32,954 nt of DNA from Candidatus Aminicenantota bacterium (GCA_016867635.1 VGJC01000009.1:1-32954); one strand, 5' to 3'. Positions 7,917 through 16,349 are shown, counted from the first letter of the stretch. Translations and numbers: made by a program. Notes: generated by a model not told the origin, from the sequence alone.

Positions 7917-7945
7917 TTCCTGGAAGGCTGCAGCTCGGCTATAAT
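7917..7945 (+). promoter_or_regulatory. Putative promoter of the trmJ-like/OsmC pair
   Basis: A perfect TATAAT (7940-7945) is followed directly by GGGAGGCC and ATG 7954. A weak -35 (TTCCTG, 7917-7922) sits 17 bases upstream. If this -10 is used, transcription begins at about 7952, nearly at the start codon. Confidence 0.5.
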
Positions 7946-7953
7946 GGGAGGCC

Positions 7954-8700
7954 ATGAAAGCTCTCTCCCGGTTCGCCGTCGTCCTCGTCCGTCCGGACAG
8001 CCCCGAGAACATCGGCCTTGCGGCCCGGGGCATGGCCAACGCGGGGTTCGCCGACCTGAGGGTCGTCGGGCTCGAGCGCTTCGAGGCTCCCGTCTGGAGG
8101 ACCGCCGTCCACGCCGAGCCGATCCTCGAGGGGGCCCGGTTCTTCGACAGCCTGCCCGAGGCGGTCGCCGACCGGCACGTCGTCGCCGGTTCGACGGCCC
8201 GCGTCCGCCGCGATTTCCCCTTGGTCGCCCTGCCCGAGGCTGTCCGCCGGATCGCCGAATATCCGTCCTCGACCCGGGTCGGTCTCGTCTTCGGGAACGA
8301 AAGGACCGGCCTGACGTCCGGCGAGATCGGCCTCGCGAACCTCCGTTTCCACATCCCCCAGGCGGCCCGTCAGCCCTCCTACAACCTGGGCGTGGCCGTG
8401 ACCCTGACGCTCTATGAGATGGCCCGCCGCGGCGACCCCGTTCCGTCCGTCCGCAAGGACCGGCCGCTGACCCATGCCGAGCAAGCGGAGTCCGGGGACC
8501 GCTTCCGGGCCATGCTCGACGGTCTGGGGTTCATGCGCGATACGAACCGGACGTTCATCGAAGAAAAGGTCCGGGACATCTTCTTCCGGATGGCCCTGAC
8601 GGCCAAGGACCGGGACGTCATCCTGGCCATGTTCCGCAAGCCCCTGCTGGGGCCCCGGAGAAGGACCTCCCGCATCAAGAGAGGAAAGGACATATCGTGA
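7954..8700 (+). CDS. trmJ: SPOUT-class tRNA 2'-O-methyltransferase, TrmJ-like
   Basis: A 248-residue SpoU/TrmH-family protein. Motif 1 is VLVRPDSPENIGLAARGMANAGF (about residues 10-32). Motif 2 is VGLVFGNERTGLT (about 109-121), and motif 3 is QPSYNLGVAVTLTLYEMAR, which forms the trefoil-knot SAM site. The extended C-terminal helical tail with RDTNRTFIEEKVRDIFFRMALTAKD is characteristic of TrmJ, which methylates ribose 32 of tRNA. Target position 32 is a family-based inference. The gene overlaps the OsmC gene by GTGA (8697-8700), indicating translational coupling. Confidence 0.85.
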   Translation: MKALSRFAVVLVRPDSPENIGLAARGMANAGFADLRVVGLERFEAPVWRTAVHAEPILEGARFFDSLPEAVADRHVVAGSTARVRRDFPLVALPEAVRRIAEYPSSTRVGLVFGNERTGLTSGEIGLANLRFHIPQAARQPSYNLGVAVTLTLYEMARRGDPVPSVRKDRPLTHAEQAESGDRFRAMLDGLGFMRDTNRTFIEEKVRDIFFRMALTAKDRDVILAMFRKPLLGPRRRTSRIKRGKDIS

Positions 8701-9107
8701 GCGAAAAAGAGTTGAAAATCGTGTTCGGCGAAGGGCTCCAGATCGATGTCGAATACAAGGGGTTCGTCGTCAAGACCGACCAGCCCGCCCGCGAGGGCGG
8801 CGGCGGGACGGCCCCGTCCCCCTTCGACCTCTTCCTGGTTTCCCTGGCCTCCTGTGCCGGCTTCTACGCCCTGGCTTTCTGTCGGGAGCGGAAGATCCCC
8901 GTCGAAGGGCTGGGCGTGAAGATGACCACCGAGAAGGGCGAGGTCTCCAAGATGATCGACAAGATCACGATCACCGTCGACCTGCCCGCCGATTTCCCCG
9001 AGAAGTACAAGTTCGCCCTGGTCAAGGCCATCGACCACTGCACGGTCAAGAACCACATCCTCCGGGCCCCGCGGTTCGAGATCGTCACCCGCCCCGCGTC
9101 GTCCTGA
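8697..9107 (+). CDS. OsmC-family protein
   Basis: A 136-residue OsmC/Ohr-fold protein. It has the conserved PSPFDLFLVSLASCAGFYAL segment containing the first family cysteine, and a second cysteine in IDHCTVKNHIL. In OsmC/Ohr proteins this Cys pair reduces organic hydroperoxides in the cytoplasm. An additional Cys is in AFCRERKIP. Some shorter OsmC-like proteins have other, unknown roles, so the peroxidase activity is inferred. It starts with GTG 8697, overlapping the stop of the trmJ-like gene; GAGGAAAGGA upstream supports this start. It converges on the SppA gene across 67 bases with no clear U-tailed terminator. Confidence 0.85.
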   Translation: MSEKELKIVFGEGLQIDVEYKGFVVKTDQPAREGGGGTAPSPFDLFLVSLASCAGFYALAFCRERKIPVEGLGVKMTTEKGEVSKMIDKITITVDLPADFPEKYKFALVKAIDHCTVKNHILRAPRFEIVTRPASS

Positions 9108-9174
9108 AGCGTCGAATCCGGGGTGATGGGTTCCGGGGCCGGCAGGGATCCCGCGCCTTCCGCCGACGCCCGGC

Positions 9175-10146
9175 CTATTCGGCCTGGGGCAGCCAGAGGT
9201 AGTAGAAGCCCGTCTTGAGGGCCGCGACCGTGGATTCCAGGAATTTCGTCTCGAGCGGCGAGAAGTCCCCGAGGCGGCCGGCATAGACGTTGGTCTTGAC
9301 CTTGGGATAATAGGTGTAGGACACGAGCCGGGCGCTCTTCAGGAGCGAGAGATCGAGGGTCTTCCGGAAGGCGTCGTCGAAATACCCGACACCGTCGATC
9401 AGCCCGAGCCGCAGGGCCTGCTGGGCCGTGTAGACCCGGCCGTCGGCGATCCTCCGCAGCTCGTCGGCCGGGATGCGGTCCTTCCGGTTCCTCGCCACGA
9501 CCCCCAGGAAGCTCTCGTAATACTCGTCGATGATCCCCTGGAAGAGGGCTCTCTCGTCGTCGGTCATGTCCCGGAAGGGCGACCCGGAGTCCTTGGCGGC
9601 GCCGGACTTGATGATGTTGACCTTGACCCCGACCTTGCCCATCAGCGATTCGAGGCTCGGGAAGACGGAGATGACGCCGATGCTCCCCGTCAGGGTCGAA
9701 GGGTGGGCCATGATGACGTCGCAGGCCGAGGCGATGTAGTAGCCGCCCGAGGCCGCCACGGCCATCATCAGGCCGACGACCGGTTTTCCCGTCCGCTCCT
9801 TGAACCGCAGGATCTCGTGGTAGATGATGTCGCTCGCCGTGACCTCGCCGCCCGGCGTGTCCAGCCGGAGGATGACGGCCTTGACTAGCGGGTCGCGCCC
9901 GGCTTTCTCGAGGCGCTCGAACACCCGGGAGACGGCGTTCTTCTCGCGGGACAGCAGCCCGCTGCCGGTCATCGAGGAGATCATGCCCTCGACGTCGATC
10001 ATCAGGACCTTGTCCTTGGGAGGGCCGGGAAGAAGGACGATCTCTTCGAGCTTCTCCTGCCCCAGGACGTCGATGTGGATGTGCGGCGAACACGCCGACG
10101 CCGCCAACAGGGCGGCGACGGCCGCCAGCGTTGCGGTTCTTTTCAT
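9175..10146 (-). CDS. sppA: Signal peptide peptidase SppA-like serine protease (S49), lipoprotein
   Basis: A 323-residue protein. The N-terminal signal LAAVAALLAASAC suggests a lipoprotein with Cys19, though Ala at -3 of the lipobox is not ideal. The S49 fold shows VLMIDVEGMI, RLDTPGGEVTASD, the nucleophile in MAVAASGGYYIA (Ser133) and the general base in IKSGAAKDSGSP (Lys185). The Ser-Lys spacing of 52 matches short bacterial SppA. It probably degrades cleaved signal peptides, or acts in envelope stress, on the outer face of the membrane. The start has GAGGAGG upstream. It lies 33 bases downstream of the lipid kinase gene, so the two form an operon. Confidence 0.9.
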   Translation of the reverse strand: MKRTATLAAVAALLAASACSPHIHIDVLGQEKLEEIVLLPGPPKDKVLMIDVEGMISSMTGSGLLSREKNAVSRVFERLEKAGRDPLVKAVILRLDTPGGEVTASDIIYHEILRFKERTGKPVVGLMMAVAASGGYYIASACDVIMAHPSTLTGSIGVISVFPSLESLMGKVGVKVNIIKSGAAKDSGSPFRDMTDDERALFQGIIDEYYESFLGVVARNRKDRIPADELRRIADGRVYTAQQALRLGLIDGVGYFDDAFRKTLDLSLLKSARLVSYTYYPKVKTNVYAGRLGDFSPLETKFLESTVAALKTGFYYLWLPQAE

Positions 10147-10179
10147 CAGGCCTCCTCGTGTCTGCGGTCCGCCCGAACG

Positions 10180-11133
10180 TCAGGGCGACGCGTGCTGGAA
10201 CCTCTTCCGGGCCCGCCGGGTCGGCGGGCAGAGCATCCGGATGGCCTGCGGCAGGACCCGGAAATCGACGCGGTCGCGGTCGCAGATGACCTCGCCGTTG
10301 AACTGGACGGGGAGGTCCCGCCCGCGGATGGTCACCCGTCTGGCCTTGAAGTGCCGCAGGCGCCTCTGGTAGAGCCCGAAATAGATCAGGGGGAAGAGCA
10401 GGGCGTACTTGACCGGGCTGAGCTCGAACAAGGTCACGTCGAGGTAGCCGTCGTCCACGACGGCCCGGGGGGCGATGTTCCAGCTGTAGCCGAAAAAGTT
10501 CGTCTTGGCGACGATGCAGTCGAAGAACGTCGAGCGGACGATCTTGTGCTCGAAAGGACCGCTCTCATCGTGCCCCTCGAAGAGCTCGATCTCGGCCTCG
10601 GCGGGGGAGATCTGGAACAGGCGCCGGGCGGCCAGGACGTGGCCCCACATGCCCTGCACTTCGTGCTGGAGCTTTTCGTCCGTCACCCGGGCCGTGGCTC
10701 CCACGCTGGCGAAGGCCGCCACCCGGCCTTCGACCTCCATCAGGTCGATGAGCCGGGGGATCCCGGCGGACAGGGCGTCGATCGCCCGGCGGGGGTTCTT
10801 GGAGATGCCGAAGGCCTTGCGAAAAGCGTTGCCGCTGCCGAAAGGGATGACCCCGAACAGGACGTCCTTTTGCCTCCCGGCGTCGAAGATCCCTTGCAAG
10901 GCGTCGGCGATCGTCCCGTCGCCGCCCATGGCCACGATGAGGCCGTGCTCCCGGCAGGCGGCGGCGGCCCGTTCGATGGTCGTCCTCATGTCCCCCACGC
11001 CGTCGTAGATCTCCCCCGGGAGCTTTTTCTGGAGGTAGCTGCGGAGGTACTTCCGCCTGAGCCACTTGGAATTGGCCGCCCGCGGATTGACCAGGCAGGC
11101 GACCCCGCTGCGCTCGACTCCGGAACGTTCCAT
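10180..11133 (-). CDS. Diacylglycerol/lipid kinase (DAGK catalytic domain, YegS/DgkB-like)
   Basis: A 317-residue protein with the DAGK catalytic domain. It has VNPRAANSKW at the N-terminus, the ATP-site motif AMGGDGTIADALQGIF (GGDGT at 70-74) and PFGSGNAFRKAFGI (97-110). A C-terminal beta-sandwich carries DDGYLDV and VQFNGEVICD. These soluble enzymes phosphorylate diacylglycerol, sphingosine-like or related lipids at the cytoplasmic membrane face; the substrate is not resolved. An upstream in-frame ATG at 11160 lies in the -10 region of a strong promoter (11179-11151), so ATG 11133 is the likely start. It is co-directional with sppA. Confidence 0.88.
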   Translation of the reverse strand: MERSGVERSGVACLVNPRAANSKWLRRKYLRSYLQKKLPGEIYDGVGDMRTTIERAAAACREHGLIVAMGGDGTIADALQGIFDAGRQKDVLFGVIPFGSGNAFRKAFGISKNPRRAIDALSAGIPRLIDLMEVEGRVAAFASVGATARVTDEKLQHEVQGMWGHVLAARRLFQISPAEAEIELFEGHDESGPFEHKIVRSTFFDCIVAKTNFFGYSWNIAPRAVVDDGYLDVTLFELSPVKYALLFPLIYFGLYQRRLRHFKARRVTIRGRDLPVQFNGEVICDRDRVDFRVLPQAIRMLCPPTRRARKRFQHASP

Positions 11134-11150
11134 GTTCGATTCCCCAACCA

Positions 11151-11179
11151 TGTATAGCATGAGGGCGCGGGGCTGTCAA
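11151..11179 (-). promoter_or_regulatory. Sigma-70 promoter for the lipid kinase-sppA operon
   Basis: On the minus strand, TTGACA (11179-11174) and TATACA (11156-11151) are exactly 17 bases apart. The predicted transcription start near 11144 lies downstream of ATG 11160, which excludes that upstream start and leaves a leader of about 11 bases. Confidence 0.75.
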
Positions 11180-11197
11180 AAACGGGGGCCCGCCGGA

Positions 11198-11226
11198 ATG
11201 ACCCGGTGCGGGGAATCTGCTACAAT
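11198..11226 (+). promoter_or_regulatory. Promoter for the DUF362-like operon
   Basis: ATGACC (11198-11203) and TACAAT (11221-11226) are 17 bases apart. A leader of about 25 bases carries GGCGGAGGTG before ATG 11258. It is divergent from the lipid kinase promoter, with the two -35 boxes about 18 bases apart. Confidence 0.6.
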
Positions 11227-11257
11227 CGGAAAGGACGACCAAGGCGGAGGTGCGAAC

Positions 11258-12475
11258 ATGAGAAGACGGGAATTCGTCAAGTGGACGCTGGCCGGCGCGG
11301 CGGCGCTTCCGATCATCGGCTGCGAGAGCGTCGCCCCGCCCGACGACCCTCCTCCCGCCTCCGCCTTGAGCCCGATCTTCCGCGTCAGCCAGATCGCGGC
11401 CAACGCCGTGACCGGCGGGAACCATCACCTCGGCGTGGACGCCCTGATCCGGCTGATGGGCGAGAACGGCCTCAAATTCTACCGGTCCGCTCTGAGCGGC
11501 GTCACCCAGGGACCCCATGGCCTGATCGCCCCCGACGACGTCGTCCTCCTCAAGGTCAACGCCCAGTGGAAATACCGGGGCTGCACCAACAGCGACCTGG
11601 TCCGCGGGCTCGTCCGGCGCATTCTCGACCACCCCGACGTTTTCCGCGGGGAGGTCGTCATCTTCGAGAACGGGCAGGGCCGCGGCAGCCTCAACTGCGA
11701 CACGTCCGCGTCCTACGGCGGCGACTCGACGGTCCGTGCCAACGCCCAGAACGAGAGCCACTCCTTTCTCTGGCTTGTCAACTCCCTCTTTCAGGACTCG
11801 CGTGTCTCGGCGTTCCTCCTCGATCCCGTCCGGAGCACCTTCATCCCGGCCTCCGACCACGTGACCAACGGCTACCGCACCTTCGAGAACGTCTCCTACC
11901 CCTGCTTCACGACGGCCGGCGGCCGGCGGGTCGAGCTCAGGGAAGGGATCTGGAACGGCTCGGCCTACGATCAAAATCTGAAGCTCATCAACATCCCGGT
12001 GCTCAAGCATCACGACACGGGCGGCTCCGAGATCACCGGGGCCCTCAAGCACGTCTACGGCATCCTCTCGATGGCCGACGGCCAATCGGGCTTCCGTCAC
12101 TACTCCGGGCTCGGCGAGACCTGCGGCAAGATGTTCGTCTCCGTCCACACTCCGGTCCTGAACATCGTGGACGCTATCTGGGTGTCCTTCAGCTCCCTCA
12201 CCGGGTATCCGGCCTCGACGACGTTCCGGGCCGATCAGATCGTCGCCAGCCAGGACCCGGTGGCCCTCGACTATTGGACCGCCAAGCACGTCCTGTACCC
12301 GGTCAACAACAACGAGCGCCATCACCCCGGCTTCGCCGGGATCGACGCCTGGCTGACCGGGGCCCGGGACCTGATAAACGGGCGCGGCGGGTTCGACCTG
12401 GCCGCCCGGGGCATCCAGGTCCGGACGACGACCAAGACCGAATCCGAGATGGAGCTTTTCGAGACCGTTCCATGA
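11258..12475 (+). CDS. DUF362-like protein, Tat-exported lipoprotein
   Basis: A 405-residue protein. The N-terminus has a twin-arginine motif (RRREFVKW) followed by a hydrophobic stretch and the lipobox PIIGC (Cys22), predicting Tat export and lipid anchoring. The body has the DUF362 pattern: DDVVLLKVNAQWKYRGCTNSD, KLINIPVLKHHDTGG, EITGALKHVYGILS, VLNIVDAIW and ASQDPVALDYWTAKH. DUF362 proteins occur with or without ferredoxin domains and have no settled reaction; no Fe-S motif is visible here. Tat export suggests folding with a cofactor before transport (inference). The start ATG 11258 has GGAGGTG upstream. Its stop overlaps the next start by ATGA. Confidence 0.78.
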   Translation: MRRREFVKWTLAGAAALPIIGCESVAPPDDPPPASALSPIFRVSQIAANAVTGGNHHLGVDALIRLMGENGLKFYRSALSGVTQGPHGLIAPDDVVLLKVNAQWKYRGCTNSDLVRGLVRRILDHPDVFRGEVVIFENGQGRGSLNCDTSASYGGDSTVRANAQNESHSFLWLVNSLFQDSRVSAFLLDPVRSTFIPASDHVTNGYRTFENVSYPCFTTAGGRRVELREGIWNGSAYDQNLKLINIPVLKHHDTGGSEITGALKHVYGILSMADGQSGFRHYSGLGETCGKMFVSVHTPVLNIVDAIWVSFSSLTGYPASTTFRADQIVASQDPVALDYWTAKHVLYPVNNNERHHPGFAGIDAWLTGARDLINGRGGFDLAARGIQVRTTTKTESEMELFETVP

Positions 12476-13431
12476 TCGAGCACGGCAAGATCGTCGAAAC
12501 CGGCGGCCGGGAATTCCTGCTGCGGGTCGAGACCTCGGCCCGGCCCTCGGATTACCTGATGTACGAGGACCTCCGCAACGAGGTCTGGGGGTTTCCCGAG
12601 GACCACATGTCCGGGACCCGGAACATGATGTGCGAGAGCTTTCTCCACGAGGGGGGCAGCCTGTTCATCGGGGCCTTCGTCCGGGGCGAAAAGGGGGGCT
12701 TCCCGGCCGATGCCGGGCACCTGGCGGCGTTCTGTTACGGCTTCGTCGGCGTCCGCGACAAGGAGGTCGGCTTCCGCGACCCGGCCAACCTGCGCTTCTA
12801 CTCCCAGTTCGCCGCCGTCCGGAGGCGATATCAGGGGCTCGGGCTGGGGATCCGGCTCAAGGAGTTCCAGGGGGAGACCGTCCTGGGCCTCCTGGGCGTC
12901 GGGACCGTCATCTGTACCTACGACCCCCTGACGGCCGTCAACGCCCACCGGAACGTCCGTCATTTCGGGATGGAGGTTGTCGAGTACCGTGTCGCGACCT
13001 ACGGGGAATACGGAGGGCATCTCAACAGGCTCGACGTCCCCACGGACAGGTTCCTGATGTCCTGGGACCTGGCCGGGAAGCCGGCAGGCGCCTCCCGGGC
13101 CGCGTGCGCGGTCCCAGGTGACGCCGGACAGGCCATCCGGACCGGGTCCCGGCGGGTGAAGGGGCGGACCGGTGACGTCGAGCTCGAGGTCGCCGAAGCC
13201 GTCGAGCTCGATCGTCCGGGAGATGTCGTGCTCGCCCGCATCCCCTCCGATTTTTACCTCATGCTCCGGGAAACGGACGTCGAGGACCCGGACGTGAGAC
13301 GGATCCCCCTGGACTGGAGGGCGGCCACGCGCCGGGCCTTCACGACGCTCTTCGAGCGCGGCTTCAGGGTCGTCGATTTCCGGAGACCGGGAGCGGAAGG
13401 CCCCGGCGGCGGATATGTCCTGATGAAATAG
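12472..13431 (+). CDS. Predicted GNAT-superfamily acetyltransferase-like protein
   Basis: A 319-residue cytoplasmic protein without signal or membrane segments. The N-terminal 170 residues resemble a GNAT fold of the COG3375 type: YEDLRNEVWGFPEDHM, GSLFIGAFV, LAAFCYGFVGV, the acyl-CoA-loop-like RRRYQGLGLGIRLKEFQ, and then ICTYDPLTAVNAHRNVRHFG. The remaining part (DRFLMSWDL, the variable middle, RRAFTTLFERGFRVVDF) is typical of this poorly described subfamily. Substrate and reaction are unknown. The start overlaps the DUF362-like stop (ATGA at 12472-12475), so the two are translationally coupled. The dipeptidase gene follows after 8 bases. Confidence 0.7.
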   Translation: MIEHGKIVETGGREFLLRVETSARPSDYLMYEDLRNEVWGFPEDHMSGTRNMMCESFLHEGGSLFIGAFVRGEKGGFPADAGHLAAFCYGFVGVRDKEVGFRDPANLRFYSQFAAVRRRYQGLGLGIRLKEFQGETVLGLLGVGTVICTYDPLTAVNAHRNVRHFGMEVVEYRVATYGEYGGHLNRLDVPTDRFLMSWDLAGKPAGASRAACAVPGDAGQAIRTGSRRVKGRTGDVELEVAEAVELDRPGDVVLARIPSDFYLMLRETDVEDPDVRRIPLDWRAATRRAFTTLFERGFRVVDFRRPGAEGPGGGYVLMK

Positions 13432-13439
13432 GAGCTTCC

Positions 13440-14687
13440 ATGATCCCATCGAAGACCGCTAGAGCCGCGCTGGGCGCGGTCGCCGGCCTCGGCCTGGTCC
13501 TGGCCGGGTGCCGGCCGCCGGCCGCGATGAGCGTCGAGCAGAAAGCCCTGGACCTGCACCGGCGGATGCTGACCGTCGACACCCACTGCGATACGCCGTT
13601 CAACCTGCTCCGCACGGACTGGAAGATCGGCGACCGCCACGACCCCGCCGACCGCCGCGGCGGCAAGATCGACCTGCCCCGGATGAAAGAAGGCGGCCTC
13701 GACGCCGAGTTCTTCGCGGCCTTCGTCGGCCAGGGGCCGCGAACGCCCGAAGGGTACGCGCGGGCCAAGGACCGGGCCCTCCAGGCCGTTGAGGCCGTCC
13801 GGAAAATGACGGAAGAATATCCGTCCATGATCGGCCTGGCCCTGACCCCTCAGGACGCCCGGCGCTTGAAAAAGGACGGGTTGCTCTCGGCCTTCATCGG
13901 CATGGAGAACGGGTATCCCCTGGGCCTGGACATCTCCCTTGTCGAATTTTTCTTCGACCGGGGGGCGCGCTATATCACCCTCTGCCATTCCTCGGACAAC
14001 GACATCTGCGATTCGTCCACGGACCGCCGGAATCCCGACGACGAAGGCCTGAGCGAGTTCGGCCGGCAGGTCGTCGAAGAGTGCAACCGGGTGGGCATGA
14101 TGGTCGACATCTCGCACGCCTCCGACAAGTCCTTCTATGACGTCCTGGCCGTGACCAAGGCGCCGGTCATCGCCTCTCACTCGAGCGCCCGGGCCGTCTG
14201 CGACAATCCCCGCAATCTGTCGGACGACATGCTCCGGGCCCTGGCCCGCAACGGAGGCGTCGTCCAGATCTGCTTTCTCTCCGCTTACGTGAAAACGCCC
14301 GTCCCGAACCCCGAGCGCGACGCGGCCATGAAGGAGCTCGAAGCCAAGTACGGCCCTCTCCGCGCGATCCAAGACGAGGGCCTCCGCGCCCAGGCCATGG
14401 CCGAGAGGGAGGCCGTCAATCAGAAATTCCCTCCCGACCGGGCCACCGTCGCCGACGTCGTGGACCACATCGACCATGTCAAGAAGGTCATCGGAGTGGA
14501 CTACGCGGGCATCGGCACCGATTTCGACGGCGGGGGAGGGGTCGTCGGATGTGACGATGTCAGCGGGATGATCCGCGTCACCGAGGAGCTCATCCGCCGC
14601 GGCTACACGGACAGGGAGATCGAAAAGATCTGGGGAGGGAACTTCATCCGCGTCTTCCAGAAGGTTCTCGATCTGGCCGGAAGGTGA
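13440..14687 (+). CDS. Membrane dipeptidase (M19, renal dipeptidase-like), lipoprotein
   Basis: A 415-residue protein. The signal GLGLVLAGC gives a perfect lipobox with Cys24. The metal-site motifs are in family order: VDTHCDTPF (His49, Asp51), IGMENGYPLG (Glu156), TLCHSSDND, MVDISHASDKSF and IASHSSARA. GIGTDFDGGGG follows near the C-terminus. M19 enzymes hydrolyse dipeptides, including some D-amino-acid-containing ones, with two zinc ions. Here it would act on the outer face of a membrane. AGGAG six bases before ATG 13440 supports the start. It ends the operon with the DUF362-like and GNAT-like genes, but a functional link to them is not evident. Confidence 0.92.
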   Translation: MIPSKTARAALGAVAGLGLVLAGCRPPAAMSVEQKALDLHRRMLTVDTHCDTPFNLLRTDWKIGDRHDPADRRGGKIDLPRMKEGGLDAEFFAAFVGQGPRTPEGYARAKDRALQAVEAVRKMTEEYPSMIGLALTPQDARRLKKDGLLSAFIGMENGYPLGLDISLVEFFFDRGARYITLCHSSDNDICDSSTDRRNPDDEGLSEFGRQVVEECNRVGMMVDISHASDKSFYDVLAVTKAPVIASHSSARAVCDNPRNLSDDMLRALARNGGVVQICFLSAYVKTPVPNPERDAAMKELEAKYGPLRAIQDEGLRAQAMAEREAVNQKFPPDRATVADVVDHIDHVKKVIGVDYAGIGTDFDGGGGVVGCDDVSGMIRVTEELIRRGYTDREIEKIWGGNFIRVFQKVLDLAGR

Positions 14688-14692
14688 CCCGT

Positions 14693-14723
14693 TTGTGCAT
14701 TTTTCCCCGGTTTTGGCTATGAT
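14693..14723 (+). promoter_or_regulatory. Putative promoter of the binding-protein/two-component operon
   Basis: TTGTGC (14693-14698) and TATGAT (14718-14723) are 19 bases apart. The -10 ends 12 bases before ATG 14736, so the leader would be only about 5 bases and no Shine-Dalgarno is present. Confidence 0.4.
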
Positions 14724-14735
14724 GAAGACGCTCCC

Positions 14736-16349
14736 ATGGTGAAATCGCGTCCCCGCCCGAACCGGACCGCCGTCGCTTTCGGAATGGCGTTCCTCCTCGC
14801 CGGAGCGGCCTTCTCCGGCTCGCTGATCCAGAAAAAGCCCGAGGCCAGCCCTCGCCAGGGAGGCACGCTGCGGGTCATGGCCTTCCTGACCCCCTTCAAC
14901 CCGATCTTCGACCCCGCCTCCCCCTCACACTACTTCCTCTGCGAGCAGCTCTTCGACGGCCTGGTCCGGTTCGACGACCGTTTCACCCCGATGCCGGCCC
15001 TGGCGGAGTACTGGCAGATCTCCCCGGACGGCAAGCGCATCACGTTCTTCCTCCGCAAGGGCGTGACCTTCCACAACGGCCGGGCCCTGACGGCCTGGGA
15101 CGTCAAGTTCTCTCTCGAGAGACTCGTCCAGAACAGGCCGGGAAGCACGCACTACCAGTATTTCACGCGCAAGGTCGTAGGGGCCGAGGAATACTGGCGG
15201 GGCTTGGCCGATGAAGTCGCCGGCTTCAGGGTCGTGGACGACTCCACGTTCGAGATCCAGTGGACGCGGCCCTTTGTCTCCGGCCTTCACCTCTTGGGCA
15301 TGTACTATTGCAAGATCCTGCCCAAAGACCTCGTCGAATCCCAAGGGCGCGGCTTCTTCCAGAAACCCGTCGGCACCGGCCCCTTCAAGTTCGACTACTG
15401 GCTGAGAAGCCCCCAACTGGACGTCCTGGGCGTCCGGCTCGTGCGCAACGCGGCCTATTTCGGGAAGAGGCCCTACCTGGCCGCGCTCGAATACAGCCCG
15501 CATTTCACGGACGACCAGTTCGAGCAGGGCAGCGTTCACCTGATCTCGGTGAGATCCGAAAGGATGCTCCGCAAAGATCTCCAGATCCTGGAGAACGACA
15601 CTCTGAAGTCCGCCTTCCTGGCCCTGAGCTGCGAGATCCCTCCCCTCAACCGCCCGGAGGTCCGCCGGGCCCTGGCCCTCGGCCTCGACCGGGCCCGGCT
15701 GGCCGAAGCCTGCTCGACGGCGGCCTCCATGGCCCGCCCCCTGGACAACTACCTCCCTCCCCGCCTGCCCGGTTTTTACCCCCGGTCGCTCAGTCCCGTC
15801 CATGATCCGGACAAGGCCAGGATGCTCCTGGACCGTCTTCTGCCCGAGAGCGGCAGGAAAGCCCTCGAGCTGACGCTCCTTCTTCCCTCCCCGAGGCAGG
15901 ACACCCATTCCCGGCTCGTCCAGGAGCTGGAGCGGCAGCTCGGCGGGATGGGCATCAAGCTCTCCTCAAGATACCTGAGGAAGCCCGAGGATATCGGAGG
16001 TGTCCGGGTTCCCTATCTCAAGCTGCTCGAATACAGCATGGATTTCCCGGACCCCGAGAACATCATCGTTCCTCTGTATCATTCCCGCTCCATCGTCAAC
16101 CAGCTCAACGCCCGCTATGCCAGCCCGAGGCTCGACGCTCTGCTCGAGCAGTCCGAGGTCGAGCGGAGCTGGGATAAGCGGACCGCCCTGTTCAGACAGG
16201 TCGAAAAGCTCCTGTTCGAGGAAGTGCCCTCGATCCCTCTCTATTCGGAGAGGGTACGGATAGCCCTTCTGCCCCGCGTGCGGGGGGCCAAGCTGCCGGC
16301 CCTGGGATTCATCTTTCTGGACACCAAGGAGATCTGGCTGGAGGAATGA
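14736..16349 (+). CDS. ABC-type oligopeptide/nickel-family solute-binding protein (SBP_bac_5), orphan
   Basis: A 537-residue periplasmic protein. After a signal-like hydrophobic segment (about residues 11-30, no lipobox Cys) come QGGTLRVMAF, LCEQLFDGLVRFDDRFTPMP, LAEYWQISPDGKRITFFLRKGVTFHNG, VGTGPFKF, RPEVRRALALGLDRARLAEA, and the C-terminal lobe ending VPSIPLYSERVRIAL. This is the family 5 (DppA/OppA-like) architecture at normal length. The ligand is unknown; peptides or other small solutes are bound by relatives. No permease or ATPase gene adjoins it. Instead a histidine kinase starts 10 bases later, so it may work as the ligand-sensing subunit of that kinase (inference). Confidence 0.87.
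   Translation: MVKSRPRPNRTAVAFGMAFLLAGAAFSGSLIQKKPEASPRQGGTLRVMAFLTPFNPIFDPASPSHYFLCEQLFDGLVRFDDRFTPMPALAEYWQISPDGKRITFFLRKGVTFHNGRALTAWDVKFSLERLVQNRPGSTHYQYFTRKVVGAEEYWRGLADEVAGFRVVDDSTFEIQWTRPFVSGLHLLGMYYCKILPKDLVESQGRGFFQKPVGTGPFKFDYWLRSPQLDVLGVRLVRNAAYFGKRPYLAALEYSPHFTDDQFEQGSVHLISVRSERMLRKDLQILENDTLKSAFLALSCEIPPLNRPEVRRALALGLDRARLAEACSTAASMARPLDNYLPPRLPGFYPRSLSPVHDPDKARMLLDRLLPESGRKALELTLLLPSPRQDTHSRLVQELERQLGGMGIKLSSRYLRKPEDIGGVRVPYLKLLEYSMDFPDPENIIVPLYHSRSIVNQLNARYASPRLDALLEQSEVERSWDKRTALFRQVEKLLFEEVPSIPLYSERVRIALLPRVRGAKLPALGFIFLDTKEIWLEE

Noticed and set aside
9108-9174. Terminator between the convergent OsmC and sppA genes
   Set aside because: Several G+C-rich partial palindromes are present (GGGATCCC, GCCGGC) but none forms a clear stem followed by T residues on either strand.
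14711-14726. TTTTGGCTATGATGAAGAC as a third sigma-54 promoter
   Set aside because: The base pair at the -12 position is GA instead of GC and the rest of the -12 box is absent; TATGAT fits a sigma-70 -10 better.
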